A DNA stretch of 64,000 bases from Ophiura sarsii (taxonomy: Eukaryota; Echinodermata; Ophiuroidea; Amphilepidida; Ophiuridae). Positions 24,220-35,945 of this stretch are shown piece by piece; the stretch's first letter is position 1; every line of letters starts with the position of its first letter. A program made the position numbers and the translations under genes. Below the pieces are notes generated by a model that saw only the letters and a program-made list of their open reading frames with translations, had not been told where the DNA came from and ran no database searches. The DNA is taken from assembly GCA_035610835.1 (NCBI GenBank), contig CM069446.1:68123062-68187061 (forward strand). Direction: 5' to 3'.

Positions 24220-24298
24220 AGTGGTGGCCGAGTGGTTAAGGTGCTGGATTCACGTTCTTTTTGGAAACTTTTACGGAAGTTCGAGCCCGGTCTGGAGC
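24220..24298 (+). repeat. tRNA-like segment (Ser/Leu-style boxes)
   Basis: A-box TGGCCGAGTGG (24225-24235) and B-box GTTCGAGCCC (24279-24288) are present. The anticodon and acceptor arms do not pair convincingly, so a pseudogene or SINE head is more likely than a tRNA gene. Confidence 0.4.
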
Positions 24299-24299
24299 G

Positions 24300-24920
24300 T
24301 GTATTTTTCTTATTTTTCTATAAAATTTGTCAATTATATTATTCATTTAGTTTCACATAATGGCGGTTAAAAGTGTACAAATCAATTTTTTTCTTCTGCG
24401 AATTAATTAAATGATAATTAAATAAAACCCTGGACTTCTCAATTAATCAACATCAAAACATGTTATAATGCGCATGCCTAGCACGTCTGCGATTATTATG
24501 AGATATTTATTGCGCAATGTTTTACCCGACCTCATCAAATTTTGGTGTGATACACAGGTGGGCCTCATTGGATAGAAGTTGGGGTGAACAAGCACACAGG
24601 ATAAATGAGTCAGGCGATATGGAGGGTTCCAGAGAGAAAAGTGGGCCCAACATAAAAACAAAGAGTTTTTGTTAAAATACATCATACACTGTCTAAATCG
24701 TCTTTTTCATATTTCCTTTGTCGTCTGTTAATTTCATTTTAGGACGTTGACCAGTTTTTTGTAACTAGGCCTACCTTGTTTCAGTAAAAAATCATTTACT
24801 TTGGTAATATTGAATGGAATTCCTCCATTCAAACATGAAACTAAACCTACTTTGGCACTTTCTTTTCATTTTTTTGCACTTAAATTGCTGAAATCAACAA
24901 AAGATGTATTATTTCATACA
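24300..24920. other. No gene seen
   Basis: No supported coding region or repeat. Confidence 0.4.
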
Positions 24921-24923
24921 CAA

Positions 24924-25048
24924 ATAATGTCCTCATTTACATGCCTTTATCTTCCTTATCAGACCACCTCCCTGAGCGAACACATAAATAATGTCTTAAC
25001 TCATAATGCCCTTATCTTCCTTATCAGACCACCCTCCTGAGCGAAAAC
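24924..25048. repeat. ~68-bp tandem duplication
   Basis: Two units share AATAATGTC, TTATCTTCCTTATCAGACCA and CCTGAGCGAA. Confidence 0.85.
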
Positions 25049-25058
25049 CAAACTAATA

Positions 25059-25081
25059 TCCCCATGCTTTGAAAGCATGGG
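25059..25081. repeat. Perfect 11-bp palindrome
   Basis: CCCCATGCTTT and its complement are separated by one base. Confidence 0.9.
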
Positions 25082-25117
25082 GTGAAAACACGGTGATTTT
25101 AAATATACCCATTATAA

Positions 25118-25226
25118 TCTTTTCTAGGCCTCCTAACCGCCCCTCCTCCTGCTAAAAAAATACTACTTCTTCTTTTCTAGGCCCCCTAACCGCCCCTCCT
25201 CCTGCTAAAAAAATACTACTTCTAGG
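25118..25226. repeat. ~58-bp tandem duplication
   Basis: Two nearly identical units contain TCTTTTCTAGGCC, CCTAACCGCCCCTCCTCCTG and CTAAAAAAATACTACTTC. Confidence 0.9.
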
Positions 25227-25229
25227 CCT

Positions 25230-25862
25230 ATTTCTAAGCGTGCATGTGTGGACGATTTTTGATAACACAATCAACTGAGCCCATACAGTAGCCTATCCCC
25301 ACATTCCCCACCAAATGCTAAACACTACAGTCAGTATGCAGCCACGCGAAAAGCCGTTCCTTTTCTAACCCAGCACAGCGACCCAGAAGTACTCACCCGT
25401 AGCGATACGGCTTTCGTAGTTGACCTCGTGATAGCACGATGTAAATGAGCTCTTTTCATGATTATAGTCAAACATTTCAAACATATTTGCCATGAAATTG
25501 TAAAATAAAAAGGCATGTGATGTAAATAATATCTAAAATTATCTGTGATCTTCATGACATGTTGTATCTTCGGTGCAAATTATTGCTATCATACACACCT
25601 GAATTCTAGAAAAACTTTCCGAAACTAAAACCAAATCCACGGTAAATGATTCCCTTTTGAAGAATTAGGCACCAATTTTATCCATGGTATCATAATATTC
25701 ATAGTCTTTTGTAACTAGAAACATGCTTAAAATATTATAAAATTATTTAGTCTGGTCAAGTTAATGCTTATAATATAGCTCCTCGAATCTTGTCTCGAGC
25801 TAAATTCATTTCGTACCGTCGTTGGGTTGTTGATGAAGTGTTTAAATCTCACGGATATAACT
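25230..25862. other. No gene supported
   Basis: On the minus strand near 25395-25440 a short frame ends at a GTGAGTAC splice-donor-like word, but I could not find supporting exon features. Nothing else is visible. Confidence 0.3.
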
Positions 25863-25869
25863 TGTTTCG

Positions 25870-25940
25870 CTTGATAGCTCAGATGGTAGAGTGCTCGCTT
25901 GGAGAACGAGAGGTCTGGGGTTCGAAGTCGATCCTTCTGC
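25870..25940 (+). repeat. tRNA-like segment with shortened T arm
   Basis: TAGCTCAGATGGTAGAG (from 25875), an anticodon-like arm CTCGC-TTGGAGA-ACGAG, and GGGGTTCGAA (25917-25926) follow tRNA order. The T stem is truncated, so it is a tRNA pseudogene or SINE head. Confidence 0.5.
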
Positions 25941-26664
25941 TTTACACAATTTCATATGATATTTTTTTTCTCGTCAAAATCATTTTTCACAATTTCATCA
26001 CACAAAATGCATGAATTCGGACGTTTTCATTGCAAAAACGGTATTTTTTTTCCAAAATGTCAATAATGAATTTAAACGCGGGCATGAAAATGAAGCGCGG
26101 GCGGGTTACGGGAAACTAAAAATCAAGTTGGCGAGGCCTAACGGGGGATCGTAAATTTCGTTTTCTGACCGAAAATCGGTGAAAATCAGACTCGGTTTTT
26201 CTTATCAAAAAAGAAGTCGGGCATCAATGTTTTTGATATGAAATTAAAGCTTAAAATTCCGTTACTACGGAAATTGCTCTTAAAATATCGTACGAATTTT
26301 AGTCCAGTCAAGTGAATGGTTACAAGAAGCAAAGTCAGGAAAGTTGTTAAATTCTAAAATTAGCGATAAAATCACTGCTTGTGGACCAAATATGTCAGAT
26401 TCGGCATCATATTATAGAGAAAATTATGAACAATCCATCTACTTCGCCATCATGGCTGCCAGCTAACCCTACCTCAATTAATTCAGGGAAAACAAACTTC
26501 TCGTAAGGTTTTAGCGCAAGGTTGACATCCTGAAATCGATCTTTGCGTGGGTTAGAAATCGGCAAGGTCACTCATTAAAAGCGATACCTGCGTGCTGACT
26601 GACTATTACTACTTCTAAGGCAATCTCCAAGCGCAAGTGCAGATGGTTTTTCGATGACGTATTC
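25941..26664. other. No gene seen
   Basis: No supported coding region. Sequence is slightly GC-richer with several CG dinucleotides. Confidence 0.35.
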
Positions 26665-27171
26665 AACCTTTATAATAATAATATTAATAGCAGGTATTTA
26701 TATAGCGCCTTACATCGAAAGGATCACAAAGCGCTTTACAAAATAACAAATGTACACAATATAAATGCTTATAAAAAACACCAATGAATAGCCAACAAAT
26801 AATGGCTATAAAACGTGTTATATTGTATACAGCAATACACTAATCAAGAAAAGTGCCAAATACAGTATATGATTGCTGCACACAATAAAAAAACTAAATA
26901 TCCTGGTTAAAAAGATGATTTTTTAAAGACGATTTAAAAATTCCGACCGTCTTTGAGTTATGGATCTGTAAGCATGGTAAGGGAAGATTGTTCCAGAGTT
27001 TTGGTCCAGCAACAAAGAAAGCCATGTCCCCGTATGTTGCAGTGGCACTTTTAGGGACTGCAAGGAGTTTCCGGCTACTAGAGCGGAGATTAGCAGACGG
27101 ACACTAAGGGGTAAGAAGCTCCTTGATATACAGGGTGAGTCAAAAAAAAGTTTACTCAACTTCAGCAATTT

Positions 27172-28393
27172 TTTTTACGAAAAAAGTATTCGTTTGTTTT
27201 CAAAACAATTTACTACGGTATAAAGACAAATGAATTAGCTTTAATATGAATTTTATCTGGTTTAGATTGGTCGAGGGAAACTTATTTTACGCTGTTTTGA
27301 AGGAAAATTACCAATTTAACGTCCGAACACGCTTCCAGATCTTAACCATTATATTTCATAAGATACAACCAATAAAAATTTACAATACCGACAGCGAAAG
27401 GATCAATTCCTTTGTTATGAAATGATTAAAGTGTGGTAATTGTGTCATAAATAGGCTTTAAAGCTGTCTATTGTCCCTCAGTGCAACCATCCTAAGCACA
27501 CTCTCAAAGATCAGGAGAAAGACCAAACAAGATGCTGGATTATCAAGTGGGTTTCTACAGGCGTAGGTAACATGGTAGATAAAACCCCGATTCTCTTGAC
27601 CTTAATAGTTTGTCGCAACTGGTCTAGTTGGCGCTATAACATGGTCGAAGCCAACCACTGCTTGCCTTATGCGGCATGTCGCAACTGTTAAAGGGGGCGC
27701 TGTGTACATGAACCAATTTGATTACAGGCACAGATCTGGAGTTTCTTATCCCATAATTATTAATATCCCTGGTTTCTATTCATTAACAGGAATAAATTTT
27801 ACATGTCTCTACATGTAAAAAGAAAAAGAGAGGGATAGACTATTACTTAATAGTCTTACTGTGGACATTGACAATTTTTGATTGGTTCAAGGATAATGTT
27901 TACTTAATCGGACATATTTACGAAAAATAAGTGCAATATTATGTTTATTGATTTTATCAAAATACTATATCGTTTATTATTCACATTATCAGATAGTCAC
28001 TGGTGACAATTTGTATTCGATATCCTCATCTAGTTTTATCATGTTTATGAATATCCCTTGCGGACTATTTAATCCTTGCAATTATTATTTATTAACTGAC
28101 AGTGGTGATACGTGAATCCATATTTCATGTTTTAATCTATTAAAAGAGACAGTTTTGAACAAGTCTATTGTCTACTTAATTTTTTTAATAAACAAGATGT
28201 GTAATGCTTTACATCATAATCCTAGTAAACATTATTAAGCTCGTTAAGCTTGAAATTAAAAACCGTGTTTTTGGTGAAAAAACAGCTCCTGTACAGAAAT
28301 AGTCATATTTACTTAACGGTATCATCGAATAGCGTGATTATTTTCCAGATGATAGCAAAGAAATGGCGTAAATCAGTACAATAGCATTTTACG
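27172..28393. other. Interior of the TIR element without a gene
   Basis: No transposase-like frame is visible in six frames. It may be non-autonomous filler or flank carried with the LINE. Confidence 0.4.
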
Positions 28394-30510
28394 TGCTCTT
28401 CTCGATCAGCATGCCCCTGTAAGAACAAAGGTGGTCACTATCCGGCCAAGAGAACCCTGGTATTCAGTTGAGCTTCACGAAGCAAAATCTCATGAACGTA
28501 AAATGCTTAAGTCTGGCTTAGAAATTGACAGACAAATTTACAAGGACAAGTGTAAAGCATATAAAGATATGATTGAACAGGCAACGTGTGTTTACCACCG
28601 TAATGAGATTGCTAACTCTGATGACAAAAACTTGTTCCGTATTGTGAATAAATATTTCTCTGCGGATTCATCTCGCATCCTCCCTCCCGAGCTTGCCAAT
28701 CGATTCGGCTCATTTTTTCATGTCAAAATTAAAGTGATATGTGAGAAACTCGACAACATAAGCACCCCACCTTTGACTATCGCCTTAAGTGAATCATCAT
28801 GTATCAGCAGTTTTACTGATTTTTACTGAGGAGACTGCTCGCAAAGCTATCAACGAGAGTGCAACTAAGTCATGCCAGCTCGATCCAATACCTACTATGC
28901 TGGCCAAAAACTGTCTTGACGTAGACGTACTGCTTCGACATATCACCAAAATGATAAACCTATAGCTTTCAACTGGTACAGTGCCTATACCTTCAAGTTA
29001 TCCCACATTATGCCGTTACTAAAAAAACGAAACTCGACCCAAACGAGTTAAAACTACAGACCTGTCGCCAATCTGCCTTTCATATTTAAAGTCATGGAGA
29101 GGATCGTGACCGCTCAGATTAAAGAGTAAGTGCAAGAGCCCAATTTATTTTCTGTAAGCCAATCTGCGTACAGACAATTCCACTCAACAGAAACTGCTCT
29201 GCTGTGTGTTACAAATGAATTGTTACTCGCGCTAGATAAAGGCCGTGAAGCTGTTCTTGTATTACTAGACTATTCCTCTGCCTTTGATACGATAAATCAC
29301 ACCATGTTATTCGAAAGATTTCAAAGGAGGTATGGCATTTGTGGTACTGTTTTGAAATGCTGTGACATACCTGGACAGCCGTAATCAATCCATTGTCATC
29401 GAAGAATCCATCTCCGACATTCGCCCTCAACCTTGGGGTGTTCCCCAAGGATCTGTTAAAGGGCCGTTTGATTTCATTATGTATAGCGCACCACTGAGTG
29501 ATGTCATTAATGCTCATCGCAATATCAACCATAAAATATATGCCGACGACACTCAAATTTATCTGACCATGGAATCAACTCACCAATCTGAAGCTGTTAA
29601 TAAACTTGAATCTTGTATTGCTGATGTTCGCTCCTGGGCAATCACAAATAAACTCATGTTGAATGACTCAAAAACTGTCATTCACTTCCACTCCAAATTC
29701 CGGACTTATACTGCGTTACCTACAATCAACATTGGTGGTTCCGTTACATTTGTTAGGCGTTTTGCTTGATGACACCTTGCAGTTAAAAGACCATGTTCGC
29801 CATATATGTCGGAGGGCATCTTTTGGCATCTATAAGATCGGTCGTATTCGCAAGTATTTAGATCGGAGATCTACAGAGCGCCTTGTCCACGCATTTGTTT
29901 CTTCTCATCTAGACTGCAACAACTCGCTTTTATATGGATTGCCAGACAACCTCCTGTCATCTCTTCAGAGAGTTCAAAATTCAGCCGCTCGTCTTATCAC
30001 GTACCAAACGCCGCGAACACATCTCACCTACTCTTCATGATCTCCACTGGTTGACCGTCAAGGACAGAATTCACTTTAAGATATTACTTTTAACTTATAA
30101 AGCAGTACATGGACATGCTCCTGCTTACATCTGTAACCTCATCTCATTTACCTCGTATCGATCGCTTCGCTCTGCAAGCCAACTCGCTTTAAAACCTGGT
30201 CCTCTTGTCAAAACATCTTCTTACGGCGACCGGGCTTTCGCAGTGGCAGCACTGGAACAAGATTCCTTCCACCATCCGTTCCTCAGCATCAACTGATCAA
30301 TTCAAAACAATGCTCAAACTTTCTTGTTCAAATGATTGCTTGCAATGCTGTGTTTTCATTTATGTTGTAGTTTTAAGGTGTTGTGTAAGTTGTAATAACG
30401 TAAGTTGTAATGTATGTTGTTGTTTAAGTCGTATGGTATGTTTATGTATAGCGCTTCGAAACCTTTGTATTTTGCGCTTTATAAATGTCGTTTATTATTA
30501 TTATTATTAA
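28394..30510 (+). pseudogene. CR1/L2-like non-LTR retrotransposon, reverse transcriptase remnant
   Basis: The end of an endonuclease/linker region leads into reverse transcriptase and a C-terminal domain, in several frames broken by stops and frameshifts. Visible RT motifs in order are RPVANLPFIFKVMER (near 29060), SAFDTINH (near 29278), GVPQGS (about 29437-29454) and the catalytic YADD (near 29540). C-terminal blocks include RVQNSAARLI (near 29970) and LHWLTVKDRIHFKILLLTYK (near 30045), typical of CR1/L2/Jockey-type LINEs. The stop at about 29127, the frame change near 29360, another near 29755 and another near 30030 show it is dead. The 3' end has GCGCTTTATAAATG and a short TTA repeat (30491-30509), the usual tail for this group. 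It is 5' truncated. Confidence 0.9.
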
Positions 30511-30990
30511 AGTTTTGTTTGCCTTGATTTTGTGGTCAGAATGGTTTTTCTTTCTTTTTTTCAATTAGGGTAAACTTTTTTTTTGAATCACCCTGTAGTC
30601 TGGTGCAGAGTTGTTTAGTGCTTTATATACAATTATTTTATTTTTTAAATAATGCGTGAAGATCGATGAGAACCTGGGTGAAACATTGAAACTAACCCAA
30701 CTAAACCAACCCCGGGACATAGCGTTACACTGCCGATAATTGATATTCATGAGGTGATTTACTACGGCGATTTTACATTGGAATTTTGACTTGCTCGATA
30801 AAATCATGAATTGCAATGCTTTTAAATCATGAATCTGAATAGGAAACATGAATTTATTGGTATAAAATGTACAATGAACACAATGAAATGGTAATTGGGT
30901 CTGATGGTTTAATACTTTGTCGACAACACAGTGATAACTTGCAAGCTTCCAGGGGGAGAAATACTTATGGGCGGCAGTGTATAAAGGCAT

Positions 30991-31640
30991 AAACTAGCCT
31001 ACACAAATTTCAAATTAAAAAAATCACGAAGTTAACATCAATAATGAGTCCAGGTTTTTAGGCCAATTTAAATTGATTCTGTGTTTAGGCCTACTGTTTC
31101 CCGCCCGCGTCCAAAAATGAGAATGCCAAATATTTAATCATTTGATTTTTATTTAGGATTTTTTCCCTTAAAATTATTTTCAATTATTTCTATTTGCTAC
31201 TTTCTGAGTTCGATTATATCATCAGATATAATAAATGTACTAAACAAATATCATGATTGAATTATTACTGAAATATGAAATTAATCATGTAGTTATAAAA
31301 TAATGAAATACGGACCTAGATATAACTTGGGTTGATATTGGTTGCGACCACTTAAAAGATAGTCACCTTGTCCCTTTTTCCAAACTTGTAACTGTAAACT
31401 CATAGTACTAATTTTAAATCGATAGCCTTATTGCAAAGTAGCTAGCTTTGATTATGCTTCTAAAATTATCATCAGTAAAATAACCTCGCAGTCCCGAACT
31501 CGTCCGTAGCTATCTGGCGATTCTGAGAATCCAGTCCCTCCGTGTCACACTTCGTACACAGAGGTGAATACAGCGTACTAAGACGAATGACGTCGGATTT
31601 ACGAGCGGTAGCTGCATATCTGAGAACAATACTAGTAAAT
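30991..31640. other. No gene supported
   Basis: AT-rich, then a GC-richer segment (31480-31620) preceding the candidate promoter. Confidence 0.35.
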
Positions 31641-31643
31641 ATT

Positions 31644-31651
31644 TATAAAAG
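31644..31651 (+). promoter_or_regulatory. TATA box candidate
   Basis: TATAAAAG sits about 136 bp upstream of the candidate first coding exon at 31780. Chance occurrence is quite possible in AT-rich DNA. Confidence 0.3.
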
Positions 31652-31779
31652 GAACTCGCGCCTTAATTCATGATCAATGTGTATCGAATTCGAGGTGGCA
31701 ACTCCATTCACTAGCAGCACAAAACTGGTGGATTGAAGCACCGAACTGATATGTTTGGTATCAATTACATATCACGTAC

Positions 31780-31800
31780 ATGAAGCATTTATTGGTACTG
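31780..31800 (+). CDS. Candidate first coding exon (start of a signal peptide?)
   Basis: ATG followed by seven codons (MKHLLVL) ends exactly at a strong splice donor, CTG|GTAAGTATT. The peptide is the kind of charged-then-hydrophobic start seen in secreted proteins, and many such genes have a tiny first coding exon. A TATA box lies upstream. Two short upstream ATGs (31671, 31751) open frames that stop quickly. I could not identify exon 2 with confidence; a frame at 32566-32763 is a weak possibility. Short exons like this occur by chance. Confidence 0.25.
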
Positions 31801-31907
31801 GTAAGTATTTTTTACAAAGAAATATAAGGTAGATAGAGTATAAATGTTGTAAGCCTACAACCAAAATCGTTGTGACCAGCAGGTACAGGTACAGGTATGG
31901 CCCTAAT

Positions 31908-32012
31908 GTGGCTTTACTATCGTTCATGCTTCACTATACTAGCAGATTAGTCCCAATCGGTACGGTAGTGCAGGTGTATTCGATAGTGAAGCATGAACGA
32001 TAGTAAAGCCAC
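31908..32012. repeat. Perfect 30-bp inverted repeat with 45-nt spacer
   Basis: Arms 31908-31937 and 31983-32012 are exact complements (core GCTTTACTATCGTTCATGCT). Similarity continues a few bases outwards (CCCTAAT versus CCCCAATG). Confidence 0.95.
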
Positions 32013-32120
32013 CATTGGGGCTACTAGAAGATACACTTGCATTTGACTCTATGAAAACTAGCACCAGACAGTCGACCTTATTTTTTATACTATAGCGGGA
32101 ATACGTTGAGCTATTTAACC

Positions 32121-32155
32121 CTGAGACTAATATACCTGAGGTATATTAGTCTCAG
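32121..32155. repeat. Perfect 16-bp hairpin, 3-nt loop
   Basis: CTGAGACTAATATACC pairs with 32140-32155 around a TGA loop. Confidence 0.95.
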
Positions 32156-32869
32156 ATTTAACCATCTATACATTCTACGGACACTATATATGATATCTGA
32201 AGCAAAAGTTTGACAAATTCTATTCAGAAAGTTGAAATGCCAAATATATGATGCTGACTCGAGATTCATTTCATAGCTTCAAGGGGGAGGGAAGGAGAGA
32301 GAGCTATATGATTCAGAGCTAGTTCACGACCAGTTTCTTCCGATTGGTCCGGTGGCACCGGGTGTTTTGTTTACAGATCAGTGGGCTTGCTGAAGAACCA
32401 CACTAGTCTCAATAGATACCATTATGGAGTCACTGTTGGGACACCACTCCGGCCACACCACTCCGGCCATCTTCATTGTGGACCAAACCGTAGATTGATT
32501 GTAGTGTGCCAATGTGATAAGGGGGCTATTCGCCCTTACACCTACCATGTTTACCTATAATAAAGCAAGTGTTATGCCCTTCTCCAATATTTATATCTAG
32601 ATTAAGACTAGACCTGATAATCATGACCTCTGAGTACATTTCATCAGCCAGTCCTAGAATCTCATCTGTCATTAACACTGGACATTATCAGACTACTGGT
32701 GCTAGTACGATGCCAACAAGTGAAACACGGGATAATATACCTTGGGATGCCACACTCTATTGAATAGGAGTGTGGCTGGGATAGGGGGACCTAATTTGTA
32801 ACCCAAAAAATATATGAGTTTTATCTTAAATCGAAGTAATGAGAGTTTGCAACGATGTAAAACCAAAGT
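32156..32869. other. No gene supported; small repeats
   Basis: A 14-bp tandem (ACACCACTCCGGCC twice, near 32441-32468) and a hairpin (CCACACTC...GAGTGTGG, about 32748-32773) are visible. A 65-codon Ser/Thr-rich open frame (32569-32763) is noted only as a possible downstream exon. Confidence 0.35.
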
Positions 32870-33590
32870 ATAATAATTTTATACCTATCCCAATTATAAT
32901 TTTACTGTGCATTTTAGTTCCTCATGCAATTAGCCATCAGAACAATGTCAATGGTAATTTGTTAAAATATACTATATCGGGAAGTAAATGAGCACACACG
33001 TTTACATTTCATATTTATTACAAGTATATTTTGTTGGTTATGCACCCTATCCTGATTTAAACGGCCAAAATGTATAATTTTGCTATCATCGGTTGAATAC
33101 CTTTTTTTTGTTTTGTTCATAGTCATGTATGTAAAACCGATGATAGGGCAAGTTCACTGTGAAGCGAATGGGGAGAAAGCCAAGGACAATTCAATCGATG
33201 CATGATTACAATTGTTACATAATAGTTGTCACGTTTGTTGAAACAGACTCTTATAGAATATAGAATAATCTATAAAATGAGAGCAAAATCTTCTTTGTAC
33301 CATACAGGGATGAGGAGTTATTGTAAATTGAACGTAGAATTGGGAACATTTTCTATATTCCCATAGAGATTGTACGCAGCGCCACAATATAAACAAATGT
33401 TATCTCAGCCAAACAGTAATAGAAATACCTGATGTATTCACACAATGTAGCTAGATAAACAGGCTTTCAAATGAACTCTCAACCATGATAGCTCTACCAC
33501 ATTTAGTTGTTGAGTTAATAGAGAGAGATGGATGATTCGTCACCAAAAATGCAACGCCAACACCCTTTTTGGGTGGTGATTTCAAAACAC
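32870..33590. repeat. Left arm of a 7.6-kb inverted duplication
   Basis: It is inversely similar to 36545-37144 continued at 40268-40470. Shared words include GGAACATTTTCTATATTC, CTATCATCGGTTGAATA, AGCTCTACCA, and CATTTACTTCCCGATATAGT at the outer end. The arms are diverged and gapped. Confidence 0.85.
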
Positions 33591-33912
33591 ATGGCCATAT
33601 ACTAATCCACCCTTATTAATAATTATTCCATGAATAAGTCCGTTAAATTCGTTCTTGTTATCTTTTAAACAATAGTAAGGGAATGCAGGGCAAACTGGTC
33701 CGAAATATAGTATTTTGTAATTGTACGGGCATACTGCTTTCATTTGAACAGTACGACTGCGTTGAAACTTGACAAAAATATCCTTACCTTCTACATTCCA
33801 AAACATTTGCAACTTTAGAGTATTTACACATGTGATATTCTCCAGATCTTTGAAGCCATGTTTAATGTTTAATGAACTTTATATGATTGATAGATATGCA
33901 ACAGTAAATATA
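33591..33912. other. No gene seen
   Basis: No supported feature between the inverted arm and the hairpin element. Confidence 0.35.
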
Positions 33913-34478
33913 TACACCTAGCAACAAAAGTCCCTGACCAGGTGCTTTGAGGTTGGCTAATTCAAAATAGATAATCGATACGAAAAATCTGAGATATACA
34001 TTACATGAGCAAATTTCTTCTCCGCAGTTTGGTACCTCATTCAACCAAATCGAATGGATACTTTTTAAGTTATGGCGGTTTCAATGACCGCGCATAACAA
34101 CAGCAAAGTTGCACTATGTATAGGAAATCATTGATTTGTGTGTGATTACGCACTGTTGCGTGTGTAAAGATAGCAAAGACTTTCATTCTTCACAGCTCAC
34201 TCCAGACCCATTCATCCAGATAGCACAGAGTTACGACAGCAATCACACACAAATCAATGATTTCCTATACCTAGTGCAACTTTGCTGTTGTTATGCGCGG
34301 TCATTGAAATCGCCATAACTTTAAAAGAATCCATTCGATTTTGTTCAATGAGGTATCAAACTGCGGAGAAGAAATTTGCTCATTTAATGTATATTTCAGA
34401 TTTTTGGTACCGATTATCTATTTTGAATTAGCCAACCTCAAAGCACCTGGTCAGGGACTTTTGTTGCTATAGGTGTAC
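33913..34478. mobile_element. Long hairpin element (MITE-like)
   Basis: Arms of about 240 bp are almost fully complementary: the ends TACACCTA(TA)GCAACAAAAG invert to 34459-34478, and blocks such as GACCAGGTGCTTTGAGGTTG and AAATCATTGATTTGTGTGTG recur inverted. The loop is about 80 nt. No coding frame and no clear target duplication. Confidence 0.85.
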
Positions 34479-34883
34479 ATACAGTACAATCATCTTAAGA
34501 TGCTAAGTGCATATTGCATTTGATGGGTGCTATTTTGTAGGGTGCCCATAACCATAGGTTGTGGTTGTAACGACCGTAAAATGGTGCATGTTGCTAACTT
34601 GGGACATTGGTGGTTTGGATTTGCGATCAATATTATCATTTAAAGAATGCTTCAACTTAAAGGTGTATGTTCCGATCACTTTTTGGTTTTGTTTTTTTCA
34701 TATCAAGATATTTTGATATCAAAAGAATCCCCATATTTTTCTCATTATGTCTGTAAAATCTTAGAGACAAGTACTGTTGTTCCATGTCTAATACCACTAT
34801 TTCTGCTTTTGAATGATTACAATATGACATGAAATTGCTTTAGAATAGTTTAAAACCTCAGTATTTTGAATTACATCTTTTAC
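34479..34883. other. Fragment of a TIR element
   Basis: Near 34655 TTAAAGGTGTATGTTCCGAT resembles the left end of the element at 10244. No matching right end was found. No gene is seen. Confidence 0.35.
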
Positions 34884-35281
34884 AAGGTAGGCCTATATTA
34901 TGTGATCTTTTTCAGGGGGGCGCCCTCAATCCTCAAAACAAAATTGAAGCAGATTTTCTTGCAGATTTACTTTTCTGATCATAAATCATAAATATATTCC
35001 AAGTTACAGAGCGATACGATTCCTAATAACTTCAAAATTATGGTTTTAGAGTGAATTTAGAGTGAATTTAGAGTAAAATTTGAAAAATAGATTTTACCGG
35101 AGCGGTACGATCTATTTTCAAACCATGATTTTGAAGTAATTAGGAATCGTATCGATCTGTAACCTAGAAGATCTTTATGATTTATGATCAAAAATGCAAA
35201 GGTTGCAAGAAAATCTGCTTTCATAGTAAAAATCAATGATAGAGGGCGCTACTTGGAAAAGATCACATAATATGCCTTTAA
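34884..35281. mobile_element. Hairpin element
   Basis: Inverted arms share TATTATGTGATCTTTTC, GAGGGCGC, AAGCAGATTTTCTTGCA, ATGATTTATGATC and ACGATTCCTAAT. The centre near 35080 has a small tandem (TTTAGAGTGAA). It is non-coding and sits at the middle of the inverted duplication 32870-40470. Confidence 0.8.
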
Positions 35282-35689
35282 TTGTCAGGTCATCATTGTC
35301 TTTTGACTAACTTCGCCTGTAACATGAAAAGCTGGTTAAATATCAAGATGGTTTATTATAAGTACTAAATGATGATTATATGAAGTTAATAAAGTCATTA
35401 AAGAAAGGGGTATATAGACAAATATATGGGGCATCTGAATATGAAACCATGTAACCATTTAACTAGGTTCATACCGTTTTATCTCCAAAATAAGCAGTCG
35501 AAAATTTCGCTTGCTGTATACACCAATAGTATTACTGCTAATTTACACGTTAACCACGAAAACTGTAGAAAACATGGGTTTCATGAGACCTATATCCTTT
35601 TTACACATTAAATAATATGAAATGTGTTTGTAAAGAAAATACTGCCTAGTTTCCGTGTTGTCATTCCTTGATTTCAGTGTATTCTAACC
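35282..35689. other. No gene seen
   Basis: AT-rich; no supported feature. Confidence 0.35.
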
Positions 35690-35697
35690 GTTGGAAC

Positions 35698-35945
35698 ATA
35701 TAGGACCAGTTGCCCAAATGATGGGGTAACTGGTCCCCGCCAAATAATGTTTTCAGTTAGTGGTAATTACCGTAATTGGCCTTTTCTTTAGATTTTTTTA
35801 ACATTGATTATATGTTACTAGTATATACAAACAGTTACATGGGTGATATTTCTATTGCATTTCCATTAATATTTACACGAGCTGTAATCGTTTATAATTT
35901 ATCATGAAATATGCTTAGCCGGACCAGTTGCCCCATCTTCCCCTA
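35698..35945. repeat. Repeated GGACCAGTTGCCC segment
   Basis: TATAGGACCAGTTGCCC (35698) and CCGGACCAGTTGCCCCATCT (35919) are direct copies, with an inverted GGGGTAACTGGTCC next to the first. It may be a decayed TIR element; the ends are not resolved. Confidence 0.4.

Larger units (their letters stand above)
27131..30595. mobile_element. TA-flanked TIR element hosting a LINE
   Basis: The ends CAGGGTGAGTCAAAAAAAAG and (inverted) CAGGGTGATTCAAAAAAAAA continue to GTTTAC and are bordered by TA at 27129-27130 and 30596-30597. This is the Tc1/mariner style, about 25 bp of TIR. The 3.46 kb interior contains no recognisable transposase; most of it is the LINE at 28394-30510. Confidence 0.75.
26665..30990. 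mobile_element. Interspersed repeat split by a later insertion
   Basis: The left part (26665-27130) starts with AATAATATTAATAGCAGGTA, TTATATAGCGCC and AAGCGCTTTACAAAATAACA, and the right part resumes at 30598 (GTCTGGTGCAGAGTTGTTTA). The TA-flanked element 27131-30595 separates them. The 5' words are common in marine invertebrate repeat families (recognition from memory). A weak minus-strand frame (26923-27168) is probably part of the repeat rather than a gene. The right limit is approximate. Confidence 0.5.

Noticed and set aside
24220..24298. Functional tRNA-Ser or tRNA-Leu gene
   Set aside because: A and B boxes are good, but the acceptor, anticodon and T stems do not pair.
25870..25940. 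Functional tRNA gene with GGA anticodon
   Set aside because: The T arm lacks several bases and the acceptor strands do not pair.
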